Assembly (NCBI GenBank): GCA_013400975.1 | Contig: WBMZ01008619.1 | Coordinates: forward strand, 496,001 to 560,000 | Reading direction: 5' to 3' | Length of the DNA stretch: 64,000 nt | Source of the DNA: Atrichornis clamosus | Taxonomy: Eukaryota; Chordata; Aves; Passeriformes; Menuridae | In this document: positions 34,902 through 47,310 of the stretch, in pieces | Numbering within the stretch: the stretch's first letter is position 1 | How the letters are laid out: each line of letters starts with the position of its first letter | Notes under the pieces: generated by a model | What the model was told of the DNA's origin: nothing | Databases searched by the model: none | Seen by the model: only the letters and a program-made list of their open reading frames with translations | Program-made: the position numbers and the translations under genes

Positions 34902-37422
34902 CAAAGTACTCATGTGCTTCCCTTTGGGATATAAGACCATGATCTCTTTCAGGTAAAAGAAAAAGAAAAAGAACCCAACAATTCAGTTCTCACCAAAAGC
35001 TGAGGAACACACAAAACACCATCTCTGCGAAACTTGGGATAATATATGTCAATATTTTAAAGGGCTTTTTGCCATTAAAATGTTTTTATTATAGTAAATT
35101 CCTCTGTTTAGGACAGGGAGACTGGAAAGGAAAACCACATAAGGATGTTCTTCATAATATCCCACTGACTTGAAAGGGTCAGATTTTCTCCCCTAGAGAC
35201 GTGGTACTGGAGTTAATTAACCTCATTTCCAAAAAGTGTCAGACTCTTCTGTTCTTAAAAGCCCCAATGGCAGCAATGCCACACAGCCCATGGCAACTCA
35301 GTGCCTCAGTCTCCTCGGAACATTTTGTAACAGTCCCTAGAATTTCCTTTCCTGTCATTTAAAACTTTCACTGCTATTCTTATTTATACTGCACATGGAG
35401 AACATTTTAATGTTTTGCCGCTAACTTTTATGTATTTTAAGAACAACATGTCTCTCTCATTACTCCTCTCCACGTTTCATAACCCCCCATTCATTCCATC
35501 ACACACCAAAGGTCACGGTTGTTTTCAAACCTTTGATCATTCTTGTTTTTCTCTTTCAGGGTTCCTCCAGTTGCTCTTCATCTCCCCTTGAGTGCATCCA
35601 TGAAGTCCTGCCCAGCAGGAAGCCCAGGATATGGGAGCTCTGAAGGCAAGGAGCACTGGGACAAATAAAACCTCAGAACAAAACTGTGCCATCAGGAGGA
35701 TGTTTGCTCACAGCACTCCTCATTCTAGTACAACTTCAGGCCCTCAGGACTACGAAGAGCTCAGGGTGCTTATCTTATCTCAGTGTTTGCACATTTTTAG
35801 CATGGAGTCAAAGCTTCTTTAACCAGAGTCCAAAATTCTTTGAAGTCAACAGTAGATAGGTCTGGCTAAGTCAATCTTTTACTTTTGGAAGCAAGTGTGT
35901 CCCACTATCGCTTCCCTTCCTCTCCCCTTTTGCTGGTTGAACAATGCAATTAATCTTTCCTGATTTCTCTTTTTTTAAAAAGTAGAACATAAGACCAGAT
36001 GCCACAGATTTTCTTTGCTATTATGGGGGGAGTGGGTGAGGAGAGGCAAGAAATAATGCACAAAAGAGCATCAGGATTTATAAACAAGGTGGATGAGGGT
36101 GAGCGACAAAGGGATCAGACACAAATAGAAATAAACAATAAACATGGAACAAGTATAAGGTAAATGTTGTGATTATCTGGGTTTTACTCCCTTTTATGAG
36201 ATTTAAGCAATGCAGAAAAGTTACAAGGCCAAACCCCACTATATACACCTAAAGCAAATATCAGCAGATTTCAGGGAAGAAACGAAATGCTAAGGGAGGC
36301 CACTGACCACAGAATGGGTTTCTCCTCATTGCTTCCTATTCGTTCTCTTCTGAAAAGAAACCATTCTTCCCCCAAGGAGACAATGATTAGACAATGGAAA
36401 AGGAAACCTTGTTTAGGGGTGAGGAAATTGTCATCGTTTCACAGCAGAGGCTGTGAGGCTTTCTCATTTACATGAGAAGAACTGGGAAAATTGGATGCCA
36501 TGACCACATGGATACTCTCCTGCTCCACAGGCATGTGGGAGAGCAGACCCTGGTACATTTAAGCATCAAATCAATCACACTGATTTGAATCAGGAAAGAG
36601 AAGGAAGAGGGGACAGAAAAACACACTTTTCACATCAAGTTCTGCTTTCCTTCTGCTAAAGGCATTCACAGAGACATCACAAGCAGGCTTAGAATGAATT
36701 TTTGGGGAGTTTTTAACATAATTTTTACCATAACTGTGTTAAGTGGAGTTCTGTGTACAAACACACTCCTGGAGGAGTGTTTCCTTCAGAGGAGCATCAA
36801 TGTAAACAGTTTTGCAGGCTCTGGGGATCCAGTCATTCACCTTAACTCCCCACACAGCCCAAACACATCCATCTTCAGCAGCCCGAGTTGCCTGAGCTCC
36901 CTCTGCACTGCTCCTGATCTCTAAGTTTCCATTTGCTCTTTCCAAAACATTGGTATATTGACTAAACTGCAAGAACTGGTTTTAGTTCTTTTTCTGAGTC
37001 AGAGCAAAGCTTGCCTTCAAACTCACTGGTTGAGTCACCTTTTTTTATCCCTCCTCAGTGCCTTCACCCTGGCCACAGAAGCCCTTTCCAAGATTTTCTC
37101 CTAAACATCTTAATGCCAGTTCTCCCGAGCTCCTGTTCATAACCTCCAGCCAGGGCTAGGTCACTCAAAGTGCTTCGCTTTTTCTCCTGGGCCTCTGCTT
37201 GCTTAAGCTGCTGAAAAAGGCCAGCTTAGTTTAGTACCAGGCTTGGGGATTTTTCCCCCTTCAGCTTCTCAAAGTGGTAAGTTGCATTTCAGGGTTTTCT
37301 GAGATGAATGAAACACAGGTCAGGGAAATTCATGATTTATACCTTGTGCCCGGGCTTGGCAGGCAGTGGTTCAGTACAGCACCTTCCTTAACTCCCCAAA
37401 TGCCAGGGATTTACGTTTTATG
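34902..37422. other. Non-coding DNA; possible terminal exon signal near 35.6 kb
   Basis: No gene is recognisable. A strong plus-strand splice acceptor at 35,558-35,559 lies about 105 bases before an AATAAA word at 35,664-35,669, described in the findings. Open frames are short. Confidence 0.6.
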
Positions 37423-37592
37423 TTCATGGAATGAATGGTGGGGGTGAAAAGGGACCTCAAAGCTCATCCCATCCCACCCCCTGCCATGGGCAGGGACACC
37501 TTCCACCATCCCAGGTTGCTCCCAGCCCCGTCCAACCTGGCCTTGGACACTTCCAGGGATCCAGGGGCAGCTACAGCTTCTCTGGGAAACCT
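37423..37592 (-). mobile_element. CR1 LINE 3' fragment (about 170 bp)
   Basis: 'ttcatggaatgaatgg' followed by 'aaaagggacctcaaagctc', 'tgccatgggcagggacacc', 'ccttggacacttccaggg' and 'cagcttctctggg' is the reverse complement of a CR1 3' end. The terminal 'ggtttgggttgg' part is replaced by 'tgggggtg', so the very 3' end has diverged. It belongs to the same subfamily as the copies at 11.07, 22.12 and 26.98 kb. Confidence 0.92.
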
Positions 37593-37853
37593 GTTAGAGA
37601 CAGTCAACCTACTGTTGTATTGTGCAAGGAAATAATAGATCCACTGACATGGAGATCCTCAAATTCGATCTTGGAGACTCCTGCACTGATGTGGTGATGT
37701 CTCACATCCATTTGCACTTTCTATTGCATAGGAAAAAGTAAATGGTACCAGGCAGCAGATAATTTAGCCAATTATGCATGATTTCTATGCATTTTTATAA
37801 CAAATACATTAGAAAAATTTGTCAAGGATGAGATGCTGAACAATCACAGTAAT

Positions 37854-37888
37854 AAGGTCTTTTACAACCTTGATGATTCTGTGATTTT
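37854..37888 (+). mobile_element. CR1-like 3' terminus, short, plus strand
   Basis: 'aaggtcttttacaacc' followed by 'ttgatgattctgtgatttt' matches the last bases of a CR1 3' UTR and its ATTCTATGA-type tail in forward orientation. Only the terminus (about 35 bases) can be recognised. The AT-rich bases before it do not match CR1. Confidence 0.65.
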
Positions 37889-40800
37889 GGCATTTTATGT
37901 GAAGGCTGAGGTGGAAGCTCCAAGAAGATCCAGCCTTGTGAATGTATCCTGCTGTACTTTCTCCCACTCCACTCCTGTATTTTGCCTTTCAGCTTGCACA
38001 GCCTGAGGACTCTCTTTATTTCCCTCAGCACTCTGCTGTGTGTCAGATCTTTCACTCACTCACTCATTTGAAGGTGTCCCTGCACTATGAAATTTCCAGC
38101 CCATCCCTGCATGCCCTGATCATTTCTCTGCAGAAATCACATGCAGGGACAGGAGAGTTTTAGGTGAGAGTCTCTCTGTCTCACAGTGGCCCTGCAATCA
38201 CTGCAGCTTTGGCAAAGCTTTTAGAGCTCCCAGGACAGCACATCTTACAGCCAAGAAAAGCACCTCCAGAAATTACAGACTTTATCGTAATTTACATTTC
38301 CTTAGGGAACTCCAAAGTGTTTGGTTCTGGGCCCTTTGTGCAGCCAACAGGACCTGGAACGAGTTTTGACTGTACAGAGGTCCCAGTTATTGCTCAGATT
38401 TTGCTTTTCTCACTCTGCCCTGCCTGGTGGATGCTCCTTCTCTACAAACTGCAGCACCCTTGAAAATTCTACACTGAAAGTTCTACATTAGGAGAACTCT
38501 CCAGTTTTAAATATAACTTTGCTTATGATTTATACAGAATGTAATTAAACCAAAAGTGGGATTCTTCAGACAAACTCGAGCCAAAAAGCTGTTGCAAGGA
38601 ACAGGCTGTGGGATTTCTGCCTGCGAGTCTCAAGCCAAGCTGCTTTATTTGCACACTGGGATTCTTAAACCCAGATGTACACTTCAAATGCACATCCAAC
38701 AACCCTCACTGGGTGGACTCTGGATCCCTGTGGGATCAAAGTGATCCTTGAAGAGGGGTTTATATTTATCTGTACACTTGGAAAGGGCAAATTAAACCAC
38801 TGTGGCATCATTTCTTATTGCTGGATAATCTGTGGCAGAAAACTGCTTTTTATTGACTCCTACCTAGTGCAGTAGTGTGAGTTCAATGTAGCAGATCATT
38901 CTTTTAAAGAACTTTTATCTTCACTGGCCGTGGTACAAGCCACACATTCCACTTAGGCTTAATACCTAAGTAGACAACAAACTATCGTATCTTGTGCACC
39001 AAATATCTTCAGTCCAGGGCTTAAGCCTGTGTAGAGAACCTATTTTGGGCTGAGGCAAGATGCACAGCTTGTGCAAGATACGCAGCAAGTGTAAACCAAA
39101 TGAACATGCAAAGGCACAAATGAGCAAAGCTAGAAAATATTCCAAAGATATCTCACTGGGTTTTGCAAAACTATCCATGAACAGATTTTGGAGAAGTAAA
39201 AAATTTGTAGAGATGCAAAATTTTTAAAATTATTACAATGACTGCTTATCTTAGTGTCTCTATCTTGCTGTATGGGGATGGATTGAACTAAAGCCTAATT
39301 CCGAGCTGGAAGAGAAGGAAACAGAGGCATTTGGACCATGGAAATACCTTGGGGCCATCCATTTTACAGCTTCTCCTCCTGATCTTCCCCAGAATCCCAC
39401 AACAATCTTGCAGATTCACTGGTGGCTTTAAGAACAGGGACAGATGAGGTGGAGTCAGATGAGACAGGAACTACTTTAGGCTTCACCTTTTAGAGATCAA
39501 TCACTGGTGTTTTACCCTTGGTCTTTGCATTGAAAATTCTGCAAAATGTTTCCAGTCTACAATAACAGATCAGTGAATTTTATAGCCCACAGAGGCAGCT
39601 CTGTGATGAAAACCTGATACCCTCCCTATTTCCATAGGCTGCCCTTGGAACACCCAGGGGAGCTCCAGCCACAGCTGAAGGTGCAGAAAGATTCCACCCC
39701 TAAACTTTATTTTTGTTGTGAATTGGTCTTGTTTTGTTCCTGCCCGCAGTTGGTTTTGCTCACTTATTTTGGGGAATTTGTAGGAAAATCCTTTCACCCA
39801 TTTTTCAATTAGAGGCCACACAATTATTGCCACATACTTCCCCCACACAAATACCTCATAAACAGCTGGAACTTTTAAGCACAAACCTTGGCCAGGCTTG
39901 TCAGGGGTGTTTGGGGATATTTGACATGGCTACAGTGAGTCAGTGGTGCTTTGCCCAAGCATTAAAAAAACTTAATCACAAGACTGTCTTAATCACTAGA
40001 TTTTTTTTTCTTTTAGCTTCTGAAATTTTAGGATTCTCCTTGTTCAAGACTTTTCCCTACAGCTTTAATGCCTAGAATCAGGGAAGCAAACAAGATATTC
40101 GTGTTCAAATACTCCAACAGTTGGGGCTGGAAGGCAAAGCTCAAACAGGCAATGTGGGATAGATTGTGGGAGCTGGGAAGTTAGAGAAATTCAGGAAAAA
40201 TAAGTTAAATGATGAACTTTAGAACACTGTTCTTGCCACATTTCCAGAAGCTTGACTGCTTATGTAGTGGTTTAGTAATAACCTGTCACACCCAGTCTGC
40301 CACACAGCCCATCCTTCAGAGCTGTGAAGGACAGAGGGAAGGGTTACAGGAAATCCTTCTGCAAGGAAAACAGCTCAGGGTTTATATCTGGCTGGGACAA
40401 GGACACTTGGCAACACCTTCAAGGGTCCCCCAACAAGCAAGGGAAAAATGCTGTAAGAATTCTGTTGACACAGTTGCAGCGTGGAGAGGCTTCCAGTACA
40501 AATGACATTTTCATAATCTCTCAGATAAATGCTTTTGCAGATAACAAGAAGCCTTCTCATTTGATATATTTTGCTGGTAATAAATTCAATAATTTTTGTT
40601 TTTCACTGTCTTCCTTTCTAGTTAGTGATTTAGGAGGAAAACGCTTTGGGAGGGTTTAAAATTTCCCTTTGCAGTGGTTACGTTGGAATAAGGATCTGGC
40701 TTTGAAACTGGTTAAGTGAGGGGACCAATATTAAAGAAGAAGAGGATTTTCAGGAGATGCTGAAGCTCTTTGCCAATGCACCTTGAATTTCATAGGTAGT

Positions 40801-41189
40801 TTGGGCCAGAGTAGTTTGGGAAATACCTTTGAAAAGATAAAAACGCTGTCATGGGATGTTTTAACCCTGATTTGCTTTCTTTTGTTTTCTGAAGAGCATT
40901 TTCTGTATTTTCTGGTTTGAAAATAAATATATATTGACTCAAAAGAAATCCCTTAAGTCAATGTTTGGTTTTGGGGTTTTTTTGCATTCAAAAGATGAAA
41001 TAACTACAAGAACTGAAGAGATTCAAGTCTGAGAGAACAGCTGTAGGTTGACGCAAAGTGAATTTTCTTGCGCTGGTGTGAAACACACAAAAGACATTTT
41101 CTTACCTTTCCCTCCCTTTGAGCTAACTCTTCTCTCCTTTCTTCAGCCCTGCTACACTTAGAAAATCATCCCATCCCTTTTTTTTTTTT
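37889..41189. other. Non-coding DNA upstream of the GC-rich island
   Basis: Open frames reach only 113 codons and none has a recognised signature. A run of 14 T at 41,178-41,191 marks the edge of the island. No repeat was recognised. Confidence 0.6.
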
Positions 41190-41379
41190 TTGTACTTCTG
41201 CCGGTTCCAGCCTGGTCTGTGCTCTGGAAGGCGCTGGGGATTTAGGAGCGCGGAGGCTCCGTTATCTCCCCCTGAGAAGATGCTGCTCCTCCTGCCTGCT
41301 CCAAGAGCTCCCTGCTCCCAGCAGCCCCAGCACTGGGCACAGCCTCCACCCCAGAGCAGCCCCCCGAGTGTCCCTTACC

Positions 41380-41525
41380 TGCCGGAGAGGGAAGGTGACC
41401 TTGCGCTCGCACACGGCGAGGGCGGAGGGTGGAGGTGGCTGAGCCGCCGCGCTTGGAGGCAGAGCTGGAGAGCGGCACCCACGGCACCGCCGGGGCTGGG
41501 CTGAGGGTTCCAGGAGGGAACACAA
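41380..41525 (-). CDS. Candidate first exon, leftward transcript (unrecognised)
   Basis: Read on the minus strand, the segment ends in 'ctctccggcag' followed by 'gtaagg', a near-perfect splice donor. The last exonic base is at 41,379 (one base outside the range given) and the intron GT is at 41,378-41,377. A frame from an ATG at 41,525 stays open up to the donor and ends in the residues AVCERKVTFPLRQ. A second frame from 41,523 is open as well, so this may equally be 5' UTR. I do not recognise the protein. The position inside the CpG island supports a first exon. No downstream exon of this transcript was identified to the left, so the gene is unproven. Confidence 0.3.
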
Positions 41526-41810
41526 GTCCTGGGAGTCCCAGAGGGGCCGGTCAGGGCTGTTGGTGCCCTCGGGGCTCCCTCACAGGGCGGGCACCAAACC
41601 CACAGAGCTCTGGAGCAGCCCCTGAGCTGCGGCTGGGACAGAGGCACCTGGGGCTGAGCAGCGAGCCAGGCCTGGCTGTGTCAGGGCTCCGAGGGCCCCA
41701 GCAGCTCCTAACAGCCCTCACCTGGGAGCCCTGGGAACACCCTGCCCAGGGGCCAGAAACCTACTTAAGCTGCAGCCTGGCTCCTCACGCTTTTTGGGGC
41801 TGTGTCCTAG

Positions 41811-41860
41811 GTGTGCCCTCAGCCCTTGCCGCGGTCCTGCCTCCTCGGTGCCATGCGGAG
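41811..41860 (+). CDS. Candidate first coding exon, rightward gene (start codon next to splice donor)
   Basis: ATG at 41,853-41,855 sits in a fair context (GCC before it, a purine at -3). It is followed by CGG AG and then gtgagt at 41,861-41,866, a perfect donor (GAG|GTGAGT). An in-frame TAG at 41,808-41,810 lies 15 codons upstream with no ATG between, so this ATG would be the first usable start of that frame. Translation gives Met-Arg plus two bases (AG) of a third codon, leaving the reading frame open in phase 2. The start here is drawn right after the upstream stop, because the true transcription start is unknown. The gene is not recognised. The call rests on the island, the donor and the plus-strand G+T richness downstream. 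Confidence 0.38.
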
Positions 41861-41866
41861 GTGAGT

Positions 41867-44800
41867 TGGTCACCTCCAGATAGGGCTCTTAGGTGTGCGC
41901 CCCGGGTTTGTCTCCACTCCTGGCTCTGTGTCCTGGAAGGGCTTTTTGCTGTTTCCTTGTTCCAGAGCCATCCCTGACCTTATTTTCCTTTAGCTCCTGG
42001 CTGTGTTTTGGGGAGTGACTGACCCTGGCTGTTCCCTGACAAAGAGAGGGAAGTGTTGGCTGTGTAGATGGATTCAGGGACTCGCTGGAGGTGCTGTTTT
42101 GAAGCTGTGTAAGTTTTGCAGTGTCCATCACAGTGATATGTTGGTGCATTTAACGTGGCTACTGCTCATGCAAAACAACTCTTGAGGCATTTTGTTTTTC
42201 CTCTCAAGGGAGCTGTTTTTATGTGCTGCTCCTTTCTGCCGGTATTCTTTTTCATTCCTTCCACATTACATGAGACAGTAGGTGGGAATATGCAGCCAGA
42301 TAATGGTAATTTATTTCTGATCTGTCAGAGTTGTTCAAAAGTCTTTCCAGCTAGGACTATAAATTTAGCATTTTTGTCCTTGCTTTGTCTTTAGTGGTCT
42401 GAGAATCCTTTTGAAGAAAAGCCATGCCATGTCTAAATTTCTTGCAAATATTTAAGCAGCACATACTGGAAGATGGCAAATTAAGTATTTATCTCTTATG
42501 AGATAGGATTGGATTAATCAGTTATGTCTAGATGATAATTATCGGTGCAAGTTTCTGCATTTTGTCTTCTTCCAAGCAGGTTCCTTCTCTCCTTTGTTAT
42601 GTTAGGACTCTTTGTAATCTTCCTTCCTCCTACTTTGGGAATATACAGTAGAAATTTTGCTTCTCTTTGTTTTTACTTTCTTTGTCTGCTACTTCCTATG
42701 TTGGAATGTTTTGGTTAAAATGACTTGTGAGCATTACTTAGGTGTTAAACCTCCTAGAATTGTAATACTGATAAGTTTCATTTTATTAATTTCCTGGGTG
42801 TATCAGGGTTTTATTTATAACCAAACTGGGATGATAGTTATTCTGGTTATTCTTAATTAATTGTTTTGCCAGAACTGATTGTGCTAAACCATATTTCATC
42901 AGGTCTGTGGCTCAACTTCTGTTGTTGGTGTGTGTAAAATTAAGTACAACTGTGCATTAGTGCATCTGAATGGGGCTCAGGACTGAGTATTTTGTCCTCT
43001 GAAGCCACAGCATTACTAATAAATAAACCAAGAAATAATCAGTGAGTTTCTTCTTTCAAATAACGTCTTTCCTCAGTCTGACTCTCTCTCCTGACACTGA
43101 ATACCCGGGATTAATCCAGCAGGCAAAGTGGCTGTGAATTTGCAACTGCTTTCAGAGTAGTTCATCAGCTTTCAGCTGCAGCACTTTGGGAGTCTGAGCA
43201 CTCCCTTGGGTTTGTGTCTAAGCTCCTTTTCTAAGGATTTAATTCCATTTCACCTTTTGGACATTCTGAAGGGATGGCAGAAGGCACAGCAGACTGTCTG
43301 CTTTCTTCTGGGAGTCTATCATCAAATATGTTCAGGTTGTGCTTGCTCTCAGCAATTATCACCTCAGGTCACCTCTTCAGTTACGACTTTCCAAGAAAGC
43401 ATTGTGCTGTTGGAAATGTTCCCAGCCATAGCAGGAGCAGAGTGAACTTTAGATTCTCTATTTTTACAGTTCTGTGTTGGATAAAATCCTTTCTATGTTC
43501 AGCATCACTTAAAGGAATAACACATTAAACAAGATGCAATGCTCATTCTCATGGAGTTTAATTGAATTTGAGGTATGGCAACACCAGAACTGGGCAGCTA
43601 CCTCCAGAAGTCACTCTCCTGCACTTAGAGCATTAACTTTCAGTGGAAGTCAGTAGGATAAACCCTTAAGTGTTGCAGGAAAACTCTTGAATAATCAGCA
43701 GAGCATCAAGCATCTGTGAGCCACGTGTTGGGTCCCTTCCCTCCCTTCCCGGTACTCTTTTACCAGGCAGCTCCATGTGGAGCAGCTTTGTTGTTTCTTT
43801 TCAGAGTCTCCATGTCCTGAGCCCTGGCCTGAGTGACTCCTGTGGTGATTTGTGAATCACATTGTGTAGTCAGCACTGAACCTCGGAGAGGAACAGAAGA
43901 GCTGTGTGCTGTCTGCCTGGGCTCATTTTTCTGCTCTGTTCATCTGCCAGGACCGGGGGCGGGGGGTTTGTCTGCTTTGCTCCAGTCTCAGTGGGGAAAG
44001 GGCCTGAGGATGTGCCTTTCCCCAAAGCCCAAATATCTCCTTTCTGAAGCTTCTATCAGACCTAAACCTTCAGAGCCACAGCAGTGTGTTGTGACTCCTC
44101 AGCTCTGTGTTTGTTTTCAGTGCAGAGAGTGATGCTCACTGCTGTGGGGATTGCCGCTGTGGGTGTTCAGCACCGAAAATTGTCATGGGGGTGCTTCAGG
44201 GGAGGGCAGGATCCTCATGCCACTTCAGAGCACAGTAAGGGCAGGATAAAGCAGGTGCAAAACGTTCTGCCGGGTAGCATTCTGTGTGGGAGTGAAATGA
44301 CAGCACGTGTTCGAGGTGACAGACTGCAGCATCTGTGCCGTAAGTGCACTGAAGTTCAGTGTTCTCTTGCATTATTGCAGTCACTCTGGCCACAGTGAGT
44401 GTCATTAATATTCCTGGATGAGTAGAGTTCTGTAAATAGACTTAACCAGAAAAGAAGTTGTTCCATTACCTTGGGCAATGAACAGTAATAGAGCACAGGA
44501 ATGGCCAATCTGTCTGAAAAACTGAGCACTGGCTTTGGATGTGCCTTTTTATCTCATGCTGTACCTTGGACCCAAGCAAGAGCAACTGAAAACTGGAGAA
44601 AGAGCAGAGAAAGAAAAGTATTAATGGAGCTGATATAACCGGCTGTATATAAGGAGGCCTAAAATCTCTTAGTTTTTGTTGATATTCCTAGAAATCAGTA
44701 TCTTCTTTCTAAAACCTTAGAGAAGAGCTACCTGTCTGCTTTATTGTCGGCAGACTGCTTCAGTGTTGTCACAAAATGACATTAACAGAGGAAAAGGTCT

Positions 44801-47218
44801 TGTCTCTGATTGGATTTCTGGGGGTTTGGTTTGGTTTTAAAGCAGCTCCTGATGAGCTTTGGTTGTCAGAGTTGAAAGGAGGATAAACCCTGATGCTTGT
44901 GGAGCTGTTCTTCATTCACACACTCCTGACTGTGACAAGCAGTGCCTGGTTCTTGCAAAGCTGGAAAACTCCTGAGTTCTGGCATTTCTTCCCTCTACGC
45001 TTCTTGACTGTGTAGTTTCTAGTACTGTGATATTTGCAATTCTTTTACTACAAGTCTTTTTTTAAAATATCATAGCACTTCAGATTACTCTGATTAAGTT
45101 TGCTAATGCAAGCTGCTTTTGTGTGCCTGCTCTTGCTTATTTTGATAGATAATCAAATCTATTGGCGCTGATAAACCTGCTGAAGATGTTTTCTATTCCA
45201 TTATTTTGTTGTAGTGAGTAGATAGATTTTTCTTGGGTTTGAAAATAAATTGTTCTTTCTGTGTGGTGTGATGGGAGAGTCACAGCAAGAGCAGAGGTAC
45301 TTTAACCTGGCAGCAGTGGGAGAAAACGCAACTTGAGTATATTCATTTAAAATGAGCTTACTAAGCAGAATATGATACAGGGTAGAACCCCAGATGTGAT
45401 AAGAAGCTAGAGTGGCTGTAGGATCTTATGAAAAGATATGTGCACAGCTCACTTGTGTGCCTTGGAAACCCCTGGTTGTATCACCAAGAGGTGCATGTGT
45501 GGCATTTTATAATTTCCAGGAGGAGCACAGCACGTTCTTTTGGGATCTGTACTGCTGAGGCCCCTTAATTTTAATGATATTTATTTGGTTTCTTTCATTA
45601 TGTTGGTGGCAGTTTTGGCACAACAAAACCCACATGCAACCGAATTTTTAAAAAATATATATAAACATGAGAAGGTGGAAACGATTGTTTTTCAGGTTGT
45701 GGTTTCTCATGCTCATCCAAGGACAGTGCTTGCCCTTGGAAGAACATTCCAGGATACTCAGTGCTGCTGGCTGGAATGCAGGAGGGTTCAGCCACATGTG
45801 AAAAATGCCGGGGATAGGTTTGCTCCCACCTCTCCCTTCTGAGAGGTTCCTGCTGCTGCAGGGTTAGGGAGATGTGCATGGCACAACCATTCCAGGCAGG
45901 AGGGTTTGCATAGGTATACAGGGCAGGGCAAAACAAACTGGTTCTCCAGCTGAAGATCTGTTTTGGGGCTTTTGTATTTATTGAATGGCAGCTGAAAGGC
46001 TGATGCTGCCAGCAAATCCACTCTGGGCACACTCGTGGTAAGCTGCTTCCCACTAAAACTGAAAGCCAAACTTCCAGGAGGCAGCAGGGTGGTGATCAGT
46101 CACTGGACTTACAAGAAATCCTGCAAATGTGCTTGTTCATGTGAGAGGAACTTTCATCAACCGCCTGCCCAGAGGAATGGAATAGACTCAAGCTTAGAGA
46201 ATCTTTTAAGGCTTATTCCAGAAAAAAAGAGTAATGCCTATTCACTGTGTCCCAGCTTGTGAGCCTGAAACTGTGAATTTTTTTCCCTCCTCGGCTTTGT
46301 CTCCTCTCCCCACTGCCAATCCATATCTTCCCACCTCCACATCCTCCCCCGTCCATGTGCACAGGTGTCTGTGCAGCTGTGAGTTTCCCTTCTGCCCGTG
46401 ATTCCCTCAGGAAGAGCTCTTTGGCTGAGAGAAGATTTGTCAGCACTGCCAGGAGCTCGCCCTCATCTCTCAAAGAACAAATCACCTCAGCCAGGGTGAC
46501 CTGGTGGAAATATGAGGGATAAGTGCAGTATTTTAGACAATTATTTGCAGGTTATTTATGTTTTCCAGTGCATTTTTTGTGAGGGTTTTCTGTAGGATTC
46601 TGCCATGGCACATTTAGGGAGGTTTTTCAAATACTGTTGTCCCAGAATCAACAAGAGTTCCCCTAACTCTGATTCTGCAACTGTTTTTGTAACTATTTTC
46701 TTAGTGAAGATCTGCATCTTTTATATAAGTAACTATGATTGTGGACTTAAGATGCTTTGAGTTCAATAGCTTATCTGCAAGCAGAAAGATTACTATGTTT
46801 AATCAGTTCTATCATCAGGACTCAATAAATTCCATTTTTCCAGCCAAAAGGTTTGATGCAGTGGAATGCTCATATTTTCCAGTGATCTGTGCTTGGGAGC
46901 TTTGTGGTGATGTTCTTCAGGAGGGTTTTTGGAGGGGTGTTATTTTTGGGGGTTGGGGTTTTTTCGTTGGTTTTTGTTTGTTTTTCTGCCAGTGCTACAG
47001 CCAACAAGGTCCATGTGTCTGCAAGTTAACTACTTCAAGTATTTTCCTTTCCATCCTTCGTGTGGTCTGTGAGGATTCCTGTTACTTTGTCCCTCTTGAG
47101 TACTGATTGAGATCTTGTTTTTGCCATTGGGCCTGGCCTAGAAGGGCCTGTTCAAGACTGCCAACCTTGCGACCTGCTGAACTCTGCCTTAAGATGTTCA
47201 ATTTCTGTTTGTTTTCAG
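41867..47218 (+). other. Probable first intron of the rightward gene
   Basis: This is T- and G-rich on the plus strand, without recognised repeats. The frame at 42,657-42,860 (67 codons, very hydrophobic) results from T-richness and is not a membrane protein gene. If the exon at 47,219 is real, the intron runs from the donor at 41,861 to the acceptor AG at 47,217-47,218 (about 5.4 kb). If it is not real, the intron continues further right. Confidence 0.35.
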
Positions 47219-47310
47219 GCTACAGTTATTTGTAGTTCAGAAACCAATAACATCTTATGTGAATATTTGGAAAACTCAAGTGTTTTGTTGTCATGTGAGG
47301 TTAAAACTGT
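47219..47310 (+). CDS. Candidate internal exon, phase-compatible with the first exon
   Basis: The 92-base segment follows a strong acceptor, 'atttctgtttgttttcag', ending at 47,218. It precedes a consensus donor, gtaagt, at 47,311-47,316. Joined to the first exon, the leftover AG plus the first G here gives AGG (Arg), and the remaining 30 codons are open, beginning LQLFVVQKPITSY and ending in CCHVRLKL, with one base left over. Thirty codons are open by chance roughly one time in four, so the frame alone is modest evidence. The combination of both splice sites and phase raises it. I do not recognise the peptide. It could be a pseudo-exon, which are common in long introns. Confidence 0.25.

Larger units (their letters stand above)
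41190..41900. promoter_or_regulatory. CpG-rich island, likely promoter, possibly bidirectional
   Basis: This is the only CpG-dense stretch in the window. The core at about 41,390-41,500 carries roughly 15 CpG in 110 bases, while the surrounding DNA has few. A consensus Sp1 GC box, GGGCGGG, lies at 41,585-41,591, and no TATA box is evident, as is usual for CpG-island promoters. A consensus donor for rightward transcription ends at 41,860 and one for leftward transcription at 41,379, so the two candidate first exons flank the centre in head-to-tail-free, divergent order. Overlapping open frames of 182 (plus), 93 and 87 codons (minus) follow from the GC richness. The promoter role is inferred from composition and splice signals. 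Confidence 0.65.

Noticed and set aside
41429..41977. 182-codon plus-strand open frame across the CpG island
   Set aside because: It is open because of GC content, runs straight across the consensus donor at 41,861, and overlaps minus-strand frames of similar length. No domain is recognised.
42657..42860. Short frame with a strongly hydrophobic translation, resembling a membrane protein
   Set aside because: The hydrophobicity follows from T-rich intronic sequence. There is no donor, acceptor or family motif.
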